DNA of 21,352 bases, taken from IMG/VR virus record IMGVR_UViG_3300017775_000012, positions 1 through 21,352 of that record; one strand, given 5' to 3'. The position numbers and the translations under genes were made by a program. Positions 5,914-12,068 of the stretch are shown here, piece by piece; the stretch's first letter is position 1, and each line of letters starts with the position of its first letter. The notes under the pieces were generated by a model. It was not told the DNA's origin. It saw nothing but the letters and a program-made list of their open reading frames with translations, and searched no databases. The DNA comes from a virus.

Positions 5914-6260
5914 TGAATAAACTTATACTTTTAATGGTTACTATAGTAATAGGTAACATAGTTGCATTCTTTCAATTGCAAAGTCATTATATATGGCCCC
6001 ACCTAAAATGGTTAAAGTCATTACCATTTATATTAACACTTAGTGTACCATGTGCACTCTTATTTTTTACATCTACTAAACTATCATATGAATATTTTGG
6101 TGCGTATTGGAATATTCGTTTGATCGGCTTCGGGGTCGGTACAATTGTCTTTGGTGCTTTAACATGGTTATTATTACATGAATTACCAACGTTAAAAAAT
6201 GTGGTATCAATACTATTAGCGTTAGCTATTATTTTACTACAGGTAACAAATATAAAATAA
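5913..6260 (+). CDS. Four-helix membrane protein (SMR/DMT-like fold)
   Basis: The 115 residues form four hydrophobic segments: about 1-20, 36-53, 70-88 and 96-113. Polar signatures lie between them (QLQSHYIWPHLKWLKS, then TKLSYEYFGAYWNIRLIGFG). The four-helix size matches small multidrug-resistance or half-EamA transporters. The family looks like one that I associate with marine phages and Bacteroidetes, where it is annotated only as membrane protein. No substrate can be named. It lies between the AAA+ and VWA genes and is coupled to the 43-aa membrane protein. Confidence 0.78.
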   Translation: MNKLILLMVTIVIGNIVAFFQLQSHYIWPHLKWLKSLPFILTLSVPCALLFFTSTKLSYEYFGAYWNIRLIGFGVGTIVFGALTWLLLHELPTLKNVVSILLALAIILLQVTNIK

Positions 6261-6273
6261 ATGAAAAAACCTG

Positions 6274-6303
6274 TTGCCCCCAATGGGGTTTTGTTTGTAT
6301 TAT
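6274..6303 (+). promoter_or_regulatory. Promoter, recurrent TTGCCC/TATATT class (copy 4)
   Basis: TTGCCC (6274-6279) and TATTAT (6298-6303) are 18 bases apart. Upstream, AAAAAACCTG repeats the context of copy 3, and AATAAGGAGCTAAAATG (6313-6329) is identical to the leader at 4516-4532. A CCCC-AAT-GGGG hairpin followed by TTTT sits between the boxes and may also terminate the membrane-gene transcript. Confidence 0.72.
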
Positions 6304-6326
6304 TAGTTAATGAATAAGGAGCTAAA

Positions 6327-8306
6327 ATGTTAAAGTTAAATCAATATTCAGATTTTTGGATTAATAATACATCTTCTGCTGTTGACGATTTACTTGGCTT
6401 AAATGAAGAAATTAAAAAAGGTAGAGACCTAGTTGCTTTAACTAGTTACCGTCGCGCTATAGCTAACTTTGTTAGCATTATAACTAATGAGAATATCCCT
6501 GTTAGATTTAAAGATGGTCAATCATTTACTGATGGCAAATCTGTAACTGTTGGTGCAAATTTAAATGATAAAAATTTTGATGTTGCTGTTGGATTAGCGT
6601 TACATGAAGGATCTCACATCAAATTATCTGATTTCGGATTTTTAGGAATGATGACTGATTATATCGAAAAACCTATATACAAATTAGCTGATGAAAAGGG
6701 TTTTAGTAGCTGGGAAGCTGAACTTCATATTAAATCATTATTAAATTATATTGAAGATAGAAGAATTGATTATTATGTATTTAGTACATCACCTGGTTAT
6801 AAAGGATATTACCACTCGATGTATGATAAATATTTTAATAATAAAGTTATTGATAAAGCTTTACAGTCTAGTGAATACACCGATGAGGTTTGGAAATCTT
6901 ATGAGTTTAGACTTATAAATCTTCATAATAAAAATCGTAATTTAAATGCACTAAACGGACTTAAAGAAATTTGGAATCTTATTGATTTAAAAAATATATC
7001 AAGACTTAGTAATACAACTCAAGTATTTAATGTTGCTATTGAAGTTTATAAAGTTATATTAAATAACTTAGGTGATGCGGTAGAAGAAGTTGATAAAGAC
7101 ACTGGCGAGATTAATACTAGACCAGCCGGAACTAATGAAAATGCAGATGATAATGGTACTACTGTTGACACTGGTGATGCTAAAATGAAACCTGCTGGTG
7201 ATGAAATAAAACCTGGTAATGGTTCTGATCTGGAAGAATTGTCACCTAGACAAAAATCTTTATTAGAAAAAGCTGTACAGAAGCAAGAAGATTTTATAAA
7301 AGGTAATATTAAAAAAGCTAAGCTTAGTAAAAAAGATTCTAAAACAATGAATACTTTAGAAACAGCCGGTGCTAGATATGAAGAAATTAATTTAGAAAAT
7401 AAATGGGGTTATAAATCATCTGTAAAAACATTAGTGATAAGGGAATTAACTAAAGACTTGATAGATTCAGATGAGTTTAGAGTAGCCAACGATTGGAATG
7501 AAAAATCTTATGATAGAAGTTATAATGGTTATGACTATGTTGAAGAAGGTATTAGATTGGGCACAATGCTTGGTCGTAAGTTAAAAATTCGTGGCGAAGA
7601 AAAAACAATTAAATATAATCGTAAAAGTACTGGTAAGATCGATCGTCGCATTATTGCCGAACTCGGTTTTAATAACGAAAATGTTTTTAGTCAAGTATTT
7701 GTAGAAAGATATAATAAAGCAGATGTACATATATCAATTGATGCCTCAGGATCTATGAATGGCTACTGTTGGAATAAGGCTATGACTGCTGCAATTGCAA
7801 TAATTAAAGCTGCTGAAATGGCCGGTAATATACACGTTGTTGTAACTATAAGATCAACACACGATAATGCTAAAACTCCACTGATTATGGTAGTATATGA
7901 TTCTAAAAAAGATAAGCTCACTAAAGTAAAATCTTTATTTAAATATTTAAGCCCAGCGGGTACGACTCCTGAAGGTTTAACATTCGAAGCTATATCAAAA
8001 GAGTTAATACCTGGTGGACGTGATAATGATTCTTATTTCATTAATTTTTCAGATGGAATGCCAATGTTTTATAATGATGAAATAAATTATAATGGTGATA
8101 CTGCTATTAATCATACTAGAAAAAGTATTGAGAATATACGTAGAGATGGAATTAAAGTATTAAGTTACTTTATTGGTGAGTCCTACACACGCACACATCA
8201 TGCTGATGATTTCAAAAAAATGTATGGTGTTGTTGCTAGGTTTATTAATCCTACTAATATGATGGAAGTGGCTAGAACAATGAATAATAAATTTTTGGAA
8301 AGGTAG
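6327..8306 (+). CDS. HEXXH plus VWA-domain protein, CobT-like partner of the AAA+ ATPase
   Basis: The 659-aa protein has an HEGSH motif (93-97) in ALHEGSHIKLSDF, which fits the zinc-binding HEXXH of zincin-like proteases. A charged low-complexity linker follows (about 250-310). A C-terminal von Willebrand A domain carries the metal-ion site DASGS (472-476), a likely MIDAS threonine in AGTTPEG (T546) and an FSDGMP segment. VWA proteins of this kind pair with MoxR/CobS AAA+ ATPases, as in CobS/CobT. The same promoter, identical leader and location strongly support pairing with the ATPase at 4530. Cyanophage homologues are sometimes called peptidases. Whether the HEXXH site is active cannot be told from sequence: a third zinc ligand is not obvious. 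Confidence 0.85.
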   Translation: MLKLNQYSDFWINNTSSAVDDLLGLNEEIKKGRDLVALTSYRRAIANFVSIITNENIPVRFKDGQSFTDGKSVTVGANLNDKNFDVAVGLALHEGSHIKLSDFGFLGMMTDYIEKPIYKLADEKGFSSWEAELHIKSLLNYIEDRRIDYYVFSTSPGYKGYYHSMYDKYFNNKVIDKALQSSEYTDEVWKSYEFRLINLHNKNRNLNALNGLKEIWNLIDLKNISRLSNTTQVFNVAIEVYKVILNNLGDAVEEVDKDTGEINTRPAGTNENADDNGTTVDTGDAKMKPAGDEIKPGNGSDLEELSPRQKSLLEKAVQKQEDFIKGNIKKAKLSKKDSKTMNTLETAGARYEEINLENKWGYKSSVKTLVIRELTKDLIDSDEFRVANDWNEKSYDRSYNGYDYVEEGIRLGTMLGRKLKIRGEEKTIKYNRKSTGKIDRRIIAELGFNNENVFSQVFVERYNKADVHISIDASGSMNGYCWNKAMTAAIAIIKAAEMAGNIHVVVTIRSTHDNAKTPLIMVVYDSKKDKLTKVKSLFKYLSPAGTTPEGLTFEAISKELIPGGRDNDSYFINFSDGMPMFYNDEINYNGDTAINHTRKSIENIRRDGIKVLSYFIGESYTRTHHADDFKKMYGVVARFINPTNMMEVARTMNNKFLER

Positions 8307-8464
8307 TATCTGAGCGAAGCGAAGTTATTTTATTATAATAATAATAAACAATACAATAAATAATATTATTATATTATAATATAATTAGGGTTGTTATAAC
8401 CCAAACACGCAAAAAAAATTAATGGTTTTGGTAAAAAGGATTATATATATTATTGAAGGTTATT
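8307..8464. other. AT-rich intergenic region with small hairpin
   Basis: About 60 bases (8325-8386) are almost pure A/T. A perfect 5-bp hairpin follows, GGGTT (8388-8392) with AACCC (8398-8402). No T-run follows directly, so it is a poor terminator. Nothing coding is visible. The easily melted tract could serve as a promoter or DNA-unwinding region. Confidence 0.4.
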
Positions 8465-8503
8465 GATATCGCTCAAAGGAGGATATCACGTTTGACTAAA
8501 TAG
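8465..8503 (+). promoter_or_regulatory. Strong ribosome binding site and 3-codon frame ahead of hsp20
   Basis: Two GATATC boxes (8465-8470 and 8482-8487) can pair and enclose AAAGGAGG (8475-8482), the best Shine-Dalgarno sequence in the window. It is followed nine bases later by TTG ACT AAA TAG. The real hsp20 start downstream reads ATG ACT AAA, so the start region looks duplicated. It may be a leader minicistron or a remnant. Confidence 0.35.
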
Positions 8504-8526
8504 TAAACATAATAAGGAGAAATAAA

Positions 8527-9003
8527 ATGACTAAAGTTGCATTCAACACAAACCTACCAACGTTCCTTTCTAGGGACGAATTTTTAACACCTTTCGATAA
8601 AGTATTTGATAAGTTCTTTGAACAATCATTTCCAGATGTTGTAAAAACAGTTGGAGTTAAACCTTTTGAAGGATCTGCATATCCAAAGGTAAATGTATAT
8701 GAGTATGATGATAAGATTGGTATCATTGCTGAAATTCCTGGACTAGATAAAGATCAACTATATATAGAAGTTGAGGATGGTGTATTAACTATATCAGGTG
8801 ACAAACACGGTTTTGATGATACTAATAGTGCCAAAGTTATTAGAAGAGAATTAAAACATTCTTCATTCAAGCGTTCTTTCGAACTCGGCGATTCGCTAGA
8901 TGGCGATAGTGTAAAGGCTACGTTTAAAGATGGTGTGCTTTCCATAAACATACCTAAGCTAGAGCCGGCGCAGCCTAAAAAGAAGTTCATTAAGATTAGC
9001 TAG
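8527..9003 (+). CDS. hsp20: Small heat-shock protein, Hsp20/alpha-crystallin family
   Basis: This 158-aa chaperone has an alpha-crystallin domain from about residue 55 to 145. The KVNVYEYDDKIGIIAEIPGL start strand and the EVEDGVLTISGDK hairpin lead to the diagnostic ATFKDGVLSINIPK strand. A short N-terminal region contains LPTFLSRDEFLTPFDKVFD, and a short Lys-rich tail follows. Hsp20 proteins hold unfolding proteins in large oligomers without ATP. They are common in marine T4-like phages, where a role in virion assembly or scaffold folding has been suggested. AAGGAG precedes ATG 8527. No TTGCCC-type promoter is nearby. Its TAG stop overlaps the GTG start of the next gene. Confidence 0.95.
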   Translation: MTKVAFNTNLPTFLSRDEFLTPFDKVFDKFFEQSFPDVVKTVGVKPFEGSAYPKVNVYEYDDKIGIIAEIPGLDKDQLYIEVEDGVLTISGDKHGFDDTNSAKVIRRELKHSSFKRSFELGDSLDGDSVKATFKDGVLSINIPKLEPAQPKKKFIKIS

Positions 9004-9179
9004 TGCGTATAGTCGAAGCGCAGGGGGCATTATATTGTGTTAAAAAAACGTATCCCACAGATACAGAAATAGGTTATGAAGAATTAAAACGGCAATGGAA
9101 AGCCGATATAATTTTAAGACAAAACGATATTTTGTACCTCTGCGAATCGATTATAGAAGCTGAATGGGAAGATAAATAA
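9003..9179 (+). CDS. Hypothetical 58-aa protein with GTG start
   Basis: An open frame starts with GTG sharing its first base with the hsp20 stop (TAGTG). The same junction joins the genes at 9681. It reads through 58 codons to TAA at 9177-9179. The product is acidic and mixed helical (RIVEAQGALYCVKKTYPTD at the start, then EIGYEELKRQWKADI and ending EAEWEDK). No motif is recognised. AAGAAG inside the end of hsp20 may be the ribosome binding site. The exact fit between hsp20 and the promoter at 9201 supports it. Confidence 0.6.
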   Translation: MRIVEAQGALYCVKKTYPTDTEIGYEELKRQWKADIILRQNDILYLCESIIEAEWEDK

Positions 9180-9200
9180 AAAAATAAATGAAAATAACTG

Positions 9201-9230
9201 TTGCCCCGTATAGAAAAACTTTAGTATATT
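9201..9230 (+). promoter_or_regulatory. Promoter, recurrent TTGCCC/TATATT class (copy 5)
   Basis: TTGCCC (9201-9206) and TATATT (9225-9230) are 18 bases apart, behind AAAATAAATGAAAATAACTG. Unlike copies 3 and 4 there is no inverted repeat between the boxes, which shows that the conserved parts are the two boxes and not a hairpin. The -10 box ends only 13 bases before ATG 9244. Confidence 0.7.
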
Positions 9231-9243
9231 ATACTTATATTAT

Positions 9244-9681
9244 ATGGCTAAAAAAATAAAAAAGAGTTATCACAGTTATCATAAAGATGGTAAAAGATAT
9301 ATGTCATGCATGAATGGGTGTGGTACATATGATAGGGTTGTTGAAGAAACAGTATCTATTAAATGTTGGAAATGTATATTTAATATAATAGGATTTCCTA
9401 AAGAACCCAAATCAACTTACAAACCAACAGGCCGTCCAGCGGGATGGCATTGGATGGTAGAGTTTGTAGATAAAGATGGTAATGTGTTTTATAAGGGTAA
9501 AGAACAACCTAAACTGAAGGGCACGCTACCACCTACTAAGGTGAAACCCAAAAAGAAAATAAAACGTAGAACTAAAGAACAGCTTTTGATTGAAAGAGAA
9601 AAGAAGAAAAAGGTAGCTCTCAAGAAAGCAATCCAGCAACAAAAAGATTTTATTAACCATAAGTTCAAAGCGGAAGCATAG
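9244..9681 (+). CDS. Cys/Lys-rich hypothetical protein, 145 aa
   Basis: The N terminus is basic, and the cysteines CMNGCG (about 22-27) and CWKC (about 41-44) form two pairs able to bind zinc. An aromatic patch with GRPAGWHWMVEFVDKDGNV follows. The C-terminal 55 residues are extremely Lys-rich and helical. The layout suggests a nucleic-acid-binding protein with a zinc ribbon, but the family is not recognised. The likely transcript from promoter copy 5 leaves only about seven bases before ATG 9244, with no ribosome binding site, so translation may be leaderless. Its stop TAG overlaps the GTG of peptide deformylase. Confidence 0.75.
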   Translation: MAKKIKKSYHSYHKDGKRYMSCMNGCGTYDRVVEETVSIKCWKCIFNIIGFPKEPKSTYKPTGRPAGWHWMVEFVDKDGNVFYKGKEQPKLKGTLPPTKVKPKKKIKRRTKEQLLIEREKKKKVALKKAIQQQKDFINHKFKAEA

Positions 9682-10274
9682 TGATTTTAATCAATGATAA
9701 ATTTAAAGAATTTAGTACAACTAAATGTGATGATATAGATTTAGAAGCTGGTGAAAAACTAGCGGCTGAGTTGTTTAAACATTTAAACAAATCTAAGAGT
9801 GGTGTTGGGTTAGCCGCACCTCAAATAGGTGAATTAAAACGGGTATGTGTTATTAACGTTAAGTATCCAATGTATTTGATTAACCCACGAATTGTGAAAT
9901 CAGAAGGTGAAATTGTTTTTTATGAGGGATGCTTATCTTATCCAAATCAAGCAATCAGAACAAAACGATTTACAAACATTACAGTCGAAGCTGATAACTT
10001 CGAAGGAAACTCAATGGACTTTACAGTTGGGAATGATCTAGATACTCTAGAGTGCGTAGCAGTACAGCATGAGATAGATCACTTAAATGGTGTGCTAATG
10101 TTTGATAGACAGGTGGAATTAAAACCAGTAGTAGCTAAGAAGAAGATTGGTAGAAACGAATTGGTTACTATAACAAATAACAATGATAATTCAACTAAGA
10201 TTCTTAAATATAAAAAAGCAATGCCTTTGCTTAATACAGGTGAATGGGTATTCACTAATATGGAGACTACATGA
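9681..10274 (+). CDS. def: Peptide deformylase
   Basis: All three signature motifs are intact: GVGLAAPQIG (41-50), EGCLSYP (82-88) and QHEIDHLNG (129-137). Cys84 and His130 and His134 bind the metal and Glu131 is catalytic. The enzyme removes the formyl group from the N-terminal methionine of new proteins. Phage-encoded forms are known from marine cyanophages. At 197 aa it has about 45 residues beyond the usual end of short phage enzymes, a Lys- and Asn-rich tail starting near VVAKKKIGRN. The start is GTG 9681, sharing a base with the previous stop (TAGTG). It overlaps the next gene by ATGA. Confidence 0.96.
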   Translation: MILINDKFKEFSTTKCDDIDLEAGEKLAAELFKHLNKSKSGVGLAAPQIGELKRVCVINVKYPMYLINPRIVKSEGEIVFYEGCLSYPNQAIRTKRFTNITVEADNFEGNSMDFTVGNDLDTLECVAVQHEIDHLNGVLMFDRQVELKPVVAKKKIGRNELVTITNNNDNSTKILKYKKAMPLLNTGEWVFTNMETT

Positions 10275-10501
10275 ATAATAGCATTAAGCAAGTTAATAAA
10301 GACATCAAGGAATATGTTGGTACAGAAGAGTTCGATGCTAGAGTTGAACGTCTAGTAGCTGAAGGTGTGTTAGAGATTGTAGGTTGTGAAGATGATGGGA
10401 CACCTATCGTAAAGTGTACTGAGTTTGGTATGGCTCAAGCGTTAGCTAGTATGTCGGAAATGTTAGATGAAGACTTTGGTCTAACCCAGGATCCAAATTA
10501 A
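10271..10501 (+). CDS. Hypothetical acidic protein, winged-helix-like, 76 aa
   Basis: The protein is coupled to peptide deformylase through an ATGA overlap. It is acidic and looks helical, with a central stretch RLVAEGVLEIVGCEDDG followed by TPIVKCTEFGMAQA. That pattern recalls the wing and last helix of small winged-helix proteins, though I cannot confirm the fold. The frame stays open for 21 more codons after TAA 10499-10501, and those codons have a similar pattern (FKITNAGIKEL). The gene may therefore once have been longer, or the stop may be read through. Confidence 0.65.
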   Translation: MNNSIKQVNKDIKEYVGTEEFDARVERLVAEGVLEIVGCEDDGTPIVKCTEFGMAQALASMSEMLDEDFGLTQDPN

Positions 10502-10567
10502 TTTAAAATAACAAATGCTGGAATAAAAGAACTAGTGGAACCACAATTATTTAATATTTATAATTAG
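10502..10567 (+). other. In-frame extension after the stop of the preceding gene
   Basis: Directly after the TAA at 10499 the same frame runs 21 codons to TAG 10565-10567 with protein-like content starting FKITNAGIKEL. It has no start codon of its own. It may be a decayed C-terminal part of the 76-aa gene or a readthrough domain. Confidence 0.35.
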
Positions 10568-10579
10568 AAGGTACAAGAT

Positions 10580-10930
10580 ATGAATGATATAAAAACAGAG
10601 AACCGAATATCTAAGTTAGAAGAACAACTTGATTCTATTAATTTTAAATTACATGATAATAGAAGATTGTTAATAAAGATTGTAAGTCAATCAGAGGACT
10701 TATTAGATGCTTTCGAATGTATGCATAATCTTATTGATAATTTTATATTACCAGATGGTTTAGATGGTTTCGAAAAACACGCAGAAAATCTTCCCAACCC
10801 ATTATATATAAAGGAATATAGAAGTATGGCTGAGGTTATACATGAAAAAATAATGGAATTTAAACAATTCGAAAAGGAATTGGAAAGATATAAAGATGAA
10901 CTCATACCAGGATCCATGGGCGAAGCATGA
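10580..10930 (+). CDS. Coiled-coil hypothetical protein, 116 aa
   Basis: Two charged helical regions with heptad-like spacing are visible, at about residues 5-45 (ENRISKLEEQLDSINFKL) and 80-110 (EVIHEKIMEFKQFEKELERY). A less regular middle contains the Pro/Gly stretch LPDGLDG. No known motif is visible. AGAAGG lies ahead of ATG 10580. It overlaps the next gene by 35 bases. A structural or adaptor role is plausible but unsupported. Confidence 0.7.
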   Translation: MNDIKTENRISKLEEQLDSINFKLHDNRRLLIKIVSQSEDLLDAFECMHNLIDNFILPDGLDGFEKHAENLPNPLYIKEYRSMAEVIHEKIMEFKQFEKELERYKDELIPGSMGEA

Positions 10931-11087
10931 TGCTAAATTTTACATACCATCAGAAACACACAAATATTTAATAAGTTTATTAGAAGATTCAATTGAGACA
11001 GGGGATTACGTTCTAGTAGAACGTGCAATAAGTATTTTAGAAGAATTAGAAGATGATGAAAGTTATAATCAATCCGAAGAATATTAA
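10896..11087 (+). CDS. Hypothetical acidic protein, 63 aa
   Basis: The small acidic protein starts MNSYQDPWAKHDAKFYIPSE, followed by two helices (THKYLISLLEDSI and VLVERAISILEELEDD). The only in-frame ATG is at 10896, 35 bases inside the preceding gene. The family is not recognised. Its stop lies just nine bases before the 5' end of the tmRNA, so the tmRNA is probably cut from a transcript shared with this gene. Confidence 0.6.
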   Translation: MNSYQDPWAKHDAKFYIPSETHKYLISLLEDSIETGDYVLVERAISILEELEDDESYNQSEEY

Positions 11088-11096
11088 TAATAATAT

Positions 11097-11519
11097 GGGC
11101 CTGACTGGAAATCGACAGGTGTATATTGATAATAAAGTGCAGCAGAGATTGAGTATGTCTCGTAACAAAAGACTCAACAAACAAGCTGGCGAGGATATTA
11201 ACCTTGCAGGGTTGGTAATAGATTGGCATTTAGCTGATACTGATCAGGTTGCTGAATTATTCAGCGCACCTAGTCTGGAGCACCAACCAATTTACGCTTA
11301 CGCGTAGGTTACTGAGTTGTCTAACACTCGGTCATAAAATAAGTTAGACGAACCCTCTTTAGTTAGGATGGAAGTTAGAGATTAAAGAAACTACCAGTTG
11401 GTTACTCTGAGTAAAGTAACAAGTAGGTTGTAGGTGACTACTAGCAGGAACCTAACTAAGCTGTGAATGACTTGTTATTAAGTACAGACTGGACTAGGGT
11501 TCGAATCCCTACAGGTCCA
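11097..11519 (+). ncRNA. ssrA: tmRNA with unusually long tag frame
   Basis: The 5' end GGGCCTGACTGGAAATCGAC matches the tRNA-like start of tmRNA. GGGCCTG (11097-11103) pairs with CAGGTCC (11512-11518, one G-U pair), then A11519. The T arm TAGGG-TTCGAAT-CCCTA (11495-11511) is perfect. Pseudoknot 1 is clear: GAGA (11145-11148) with TCTC (11158-11161), and TTGAGT (11149-11154) with ACTCAA (11172-11177). A second pseudoknot pairs 11311-11317 with 11326-11332 and GTCTAAC (11319-11325) with GTTAGAC (11343-11349). The tag most likely resumes at GCT 11185, the 89th base, close to the E. coli position. It reads AGEDINLAG and on to QPIYAYA, stopping at TAG 11305-11307: 40 codons. tmRNA rescues stalled ribosomes and tags the product for proteolysis. 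CCA is not encoded. Confidence 0.92.
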
Positions 11520-11537
11520 CTAAGAACTCTTATAAAG

Positions 11538-11571
11538 GTTATTTGTTATGTGGTTACACGTTAACAATAAC
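11538..11571 (+). repeat. Long imperfect hairpin after the tmRNA
   Basis: GTTATTTGTTATGTG (from 11538) pairs with CACGTTAACAATAAC (to 11571) around a short loop, with small bulges. No T-run follows, so it is more likely a processing or stability element between the tmRNA and the membrane-protein genes than a terminator. Confidence 0.45.
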
Positions 11572-11587
11572 TAACTGGAGAAACGAA

Positions 11588-11815
11588 ATGAATATCAAGA
11601 ATATAGTAGCAATTGTAAATGACGGGGTAGCAGGGCTGACAACAGTTTTGTCAAGCGTTGTTGTGCTTGGGATATTTTCTTCCATTATATTTGGAAGTGG
11701 ATTCCTTGGCGTTGATGTAATTGCTAACCTAATGACAATAATAAAGCAATTTATTGAAGGTGGTTTTGTTGGATTACTCGCTTTACTAATTGTACTAGGG
11801 CTATGGAATAAGTGA
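11588..11815 (+). CDS. Small membrane protein (holin-like candidate), 75 aa
   Basis: This is a very hydrophobic protein with two membrane helices: about residues 19-37 (TVLSSVVVLGIFSSIIFGSG) and 53-72 (GGFVGLLALLIVLGLW). The linker contains LGVDVIANLMTIIK. The frame is open from 11543, but GGAG (11577-11580) is seven bases ahead of ATG 11588, which is taken as the start. It is followed after 13 bases by a second small membrane protein, and the pair ends at a strong hairpin. Two small membrane proteins in tandem fit a holin/antiholin arrangement, but no endolysin gene lies nearby and the family is not recognised. Confidence 0.7.
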   Translation: MNIKNIVAIVNDGVAGLTTVLSSVVVLGIFSSIIFGSGFLGVDVIANLMTIIKQFIEGGFVGLLALLIVLGLWNK

Positions 11816-11828
11816 TAAGGAGAAGAGG

Positions 11829-12005
11829 ATGATATCCAGAAAACTACTGTGTGCCGGTGTATGCTTTTTAGCAGCCACTGCGTTCGTGTTAGCAGGTAAA
11901 GCAGAGTTTACCGCATGGGCCGATTTTGTTAAATGGGTCTTCGGTATTTATGCAGCTGGTAACGTTGGCGAACATGGTGCTAACGCGGTACTAACTCAGA
12001 AGTAA
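11829..12005 (+). CDS. Small membrane protein (holin-like candidate), 58 aa
   Basis: A basic N terminus (MISRKLL) leads into a hydrophobic helix (residues 6-22, CAGVCFLAATAFVLAG). A Trp-containing second helix follows (ADFVKWVFGIYAAGNVGEHG). The first helix could be a signal peptide, but there is little protein after it. The WxFGIYAAGNVGEHGANA ending resembles small phage holins that I have seen with this type of C terminus, which is a family impression and not a proof. AAGGAGAAGAGG precedes ATG 11829. The gene follows another small membrane protein and ends at a strong hairpin. Confidence 0.68.
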   Translation: MISRKLLCAGVCFLAATAFVLAGKAEFTAWADFVKWVFGIYAAGNVGEHGANAVLTQK

Positions 12006-12011
12006 AACGAC

Positions 12012-12050
12012 AGATGTTGCGGTGGTATTCTACCGCAACATCTATTTTAA
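12012..12050 (+). terminator. Strong hairpin, probable terminator
   Basis: AGATGTTGCGGT (12012-12023) pairs perfectly over 12 bp with ACCGCAACATCT (12032-12043) around an 8-base loop. The tail ATTTTAAAA is only weakly T-rich. It ends the tmRNA/membrane-protein unit. Confidence 0.75.
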
Positions 12051-12068
12051 AAATTAATTGGAGGTTAT

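Noticed and set aside
11053-11307. Open frame of 84 codons that looks like a small protein gene
   Set aside because: Most of it lies inside the tmRNA. The frame is open because it contains the tag-encoding stretch, and the upstream part overlaps another gene without its own ribosome binding site.
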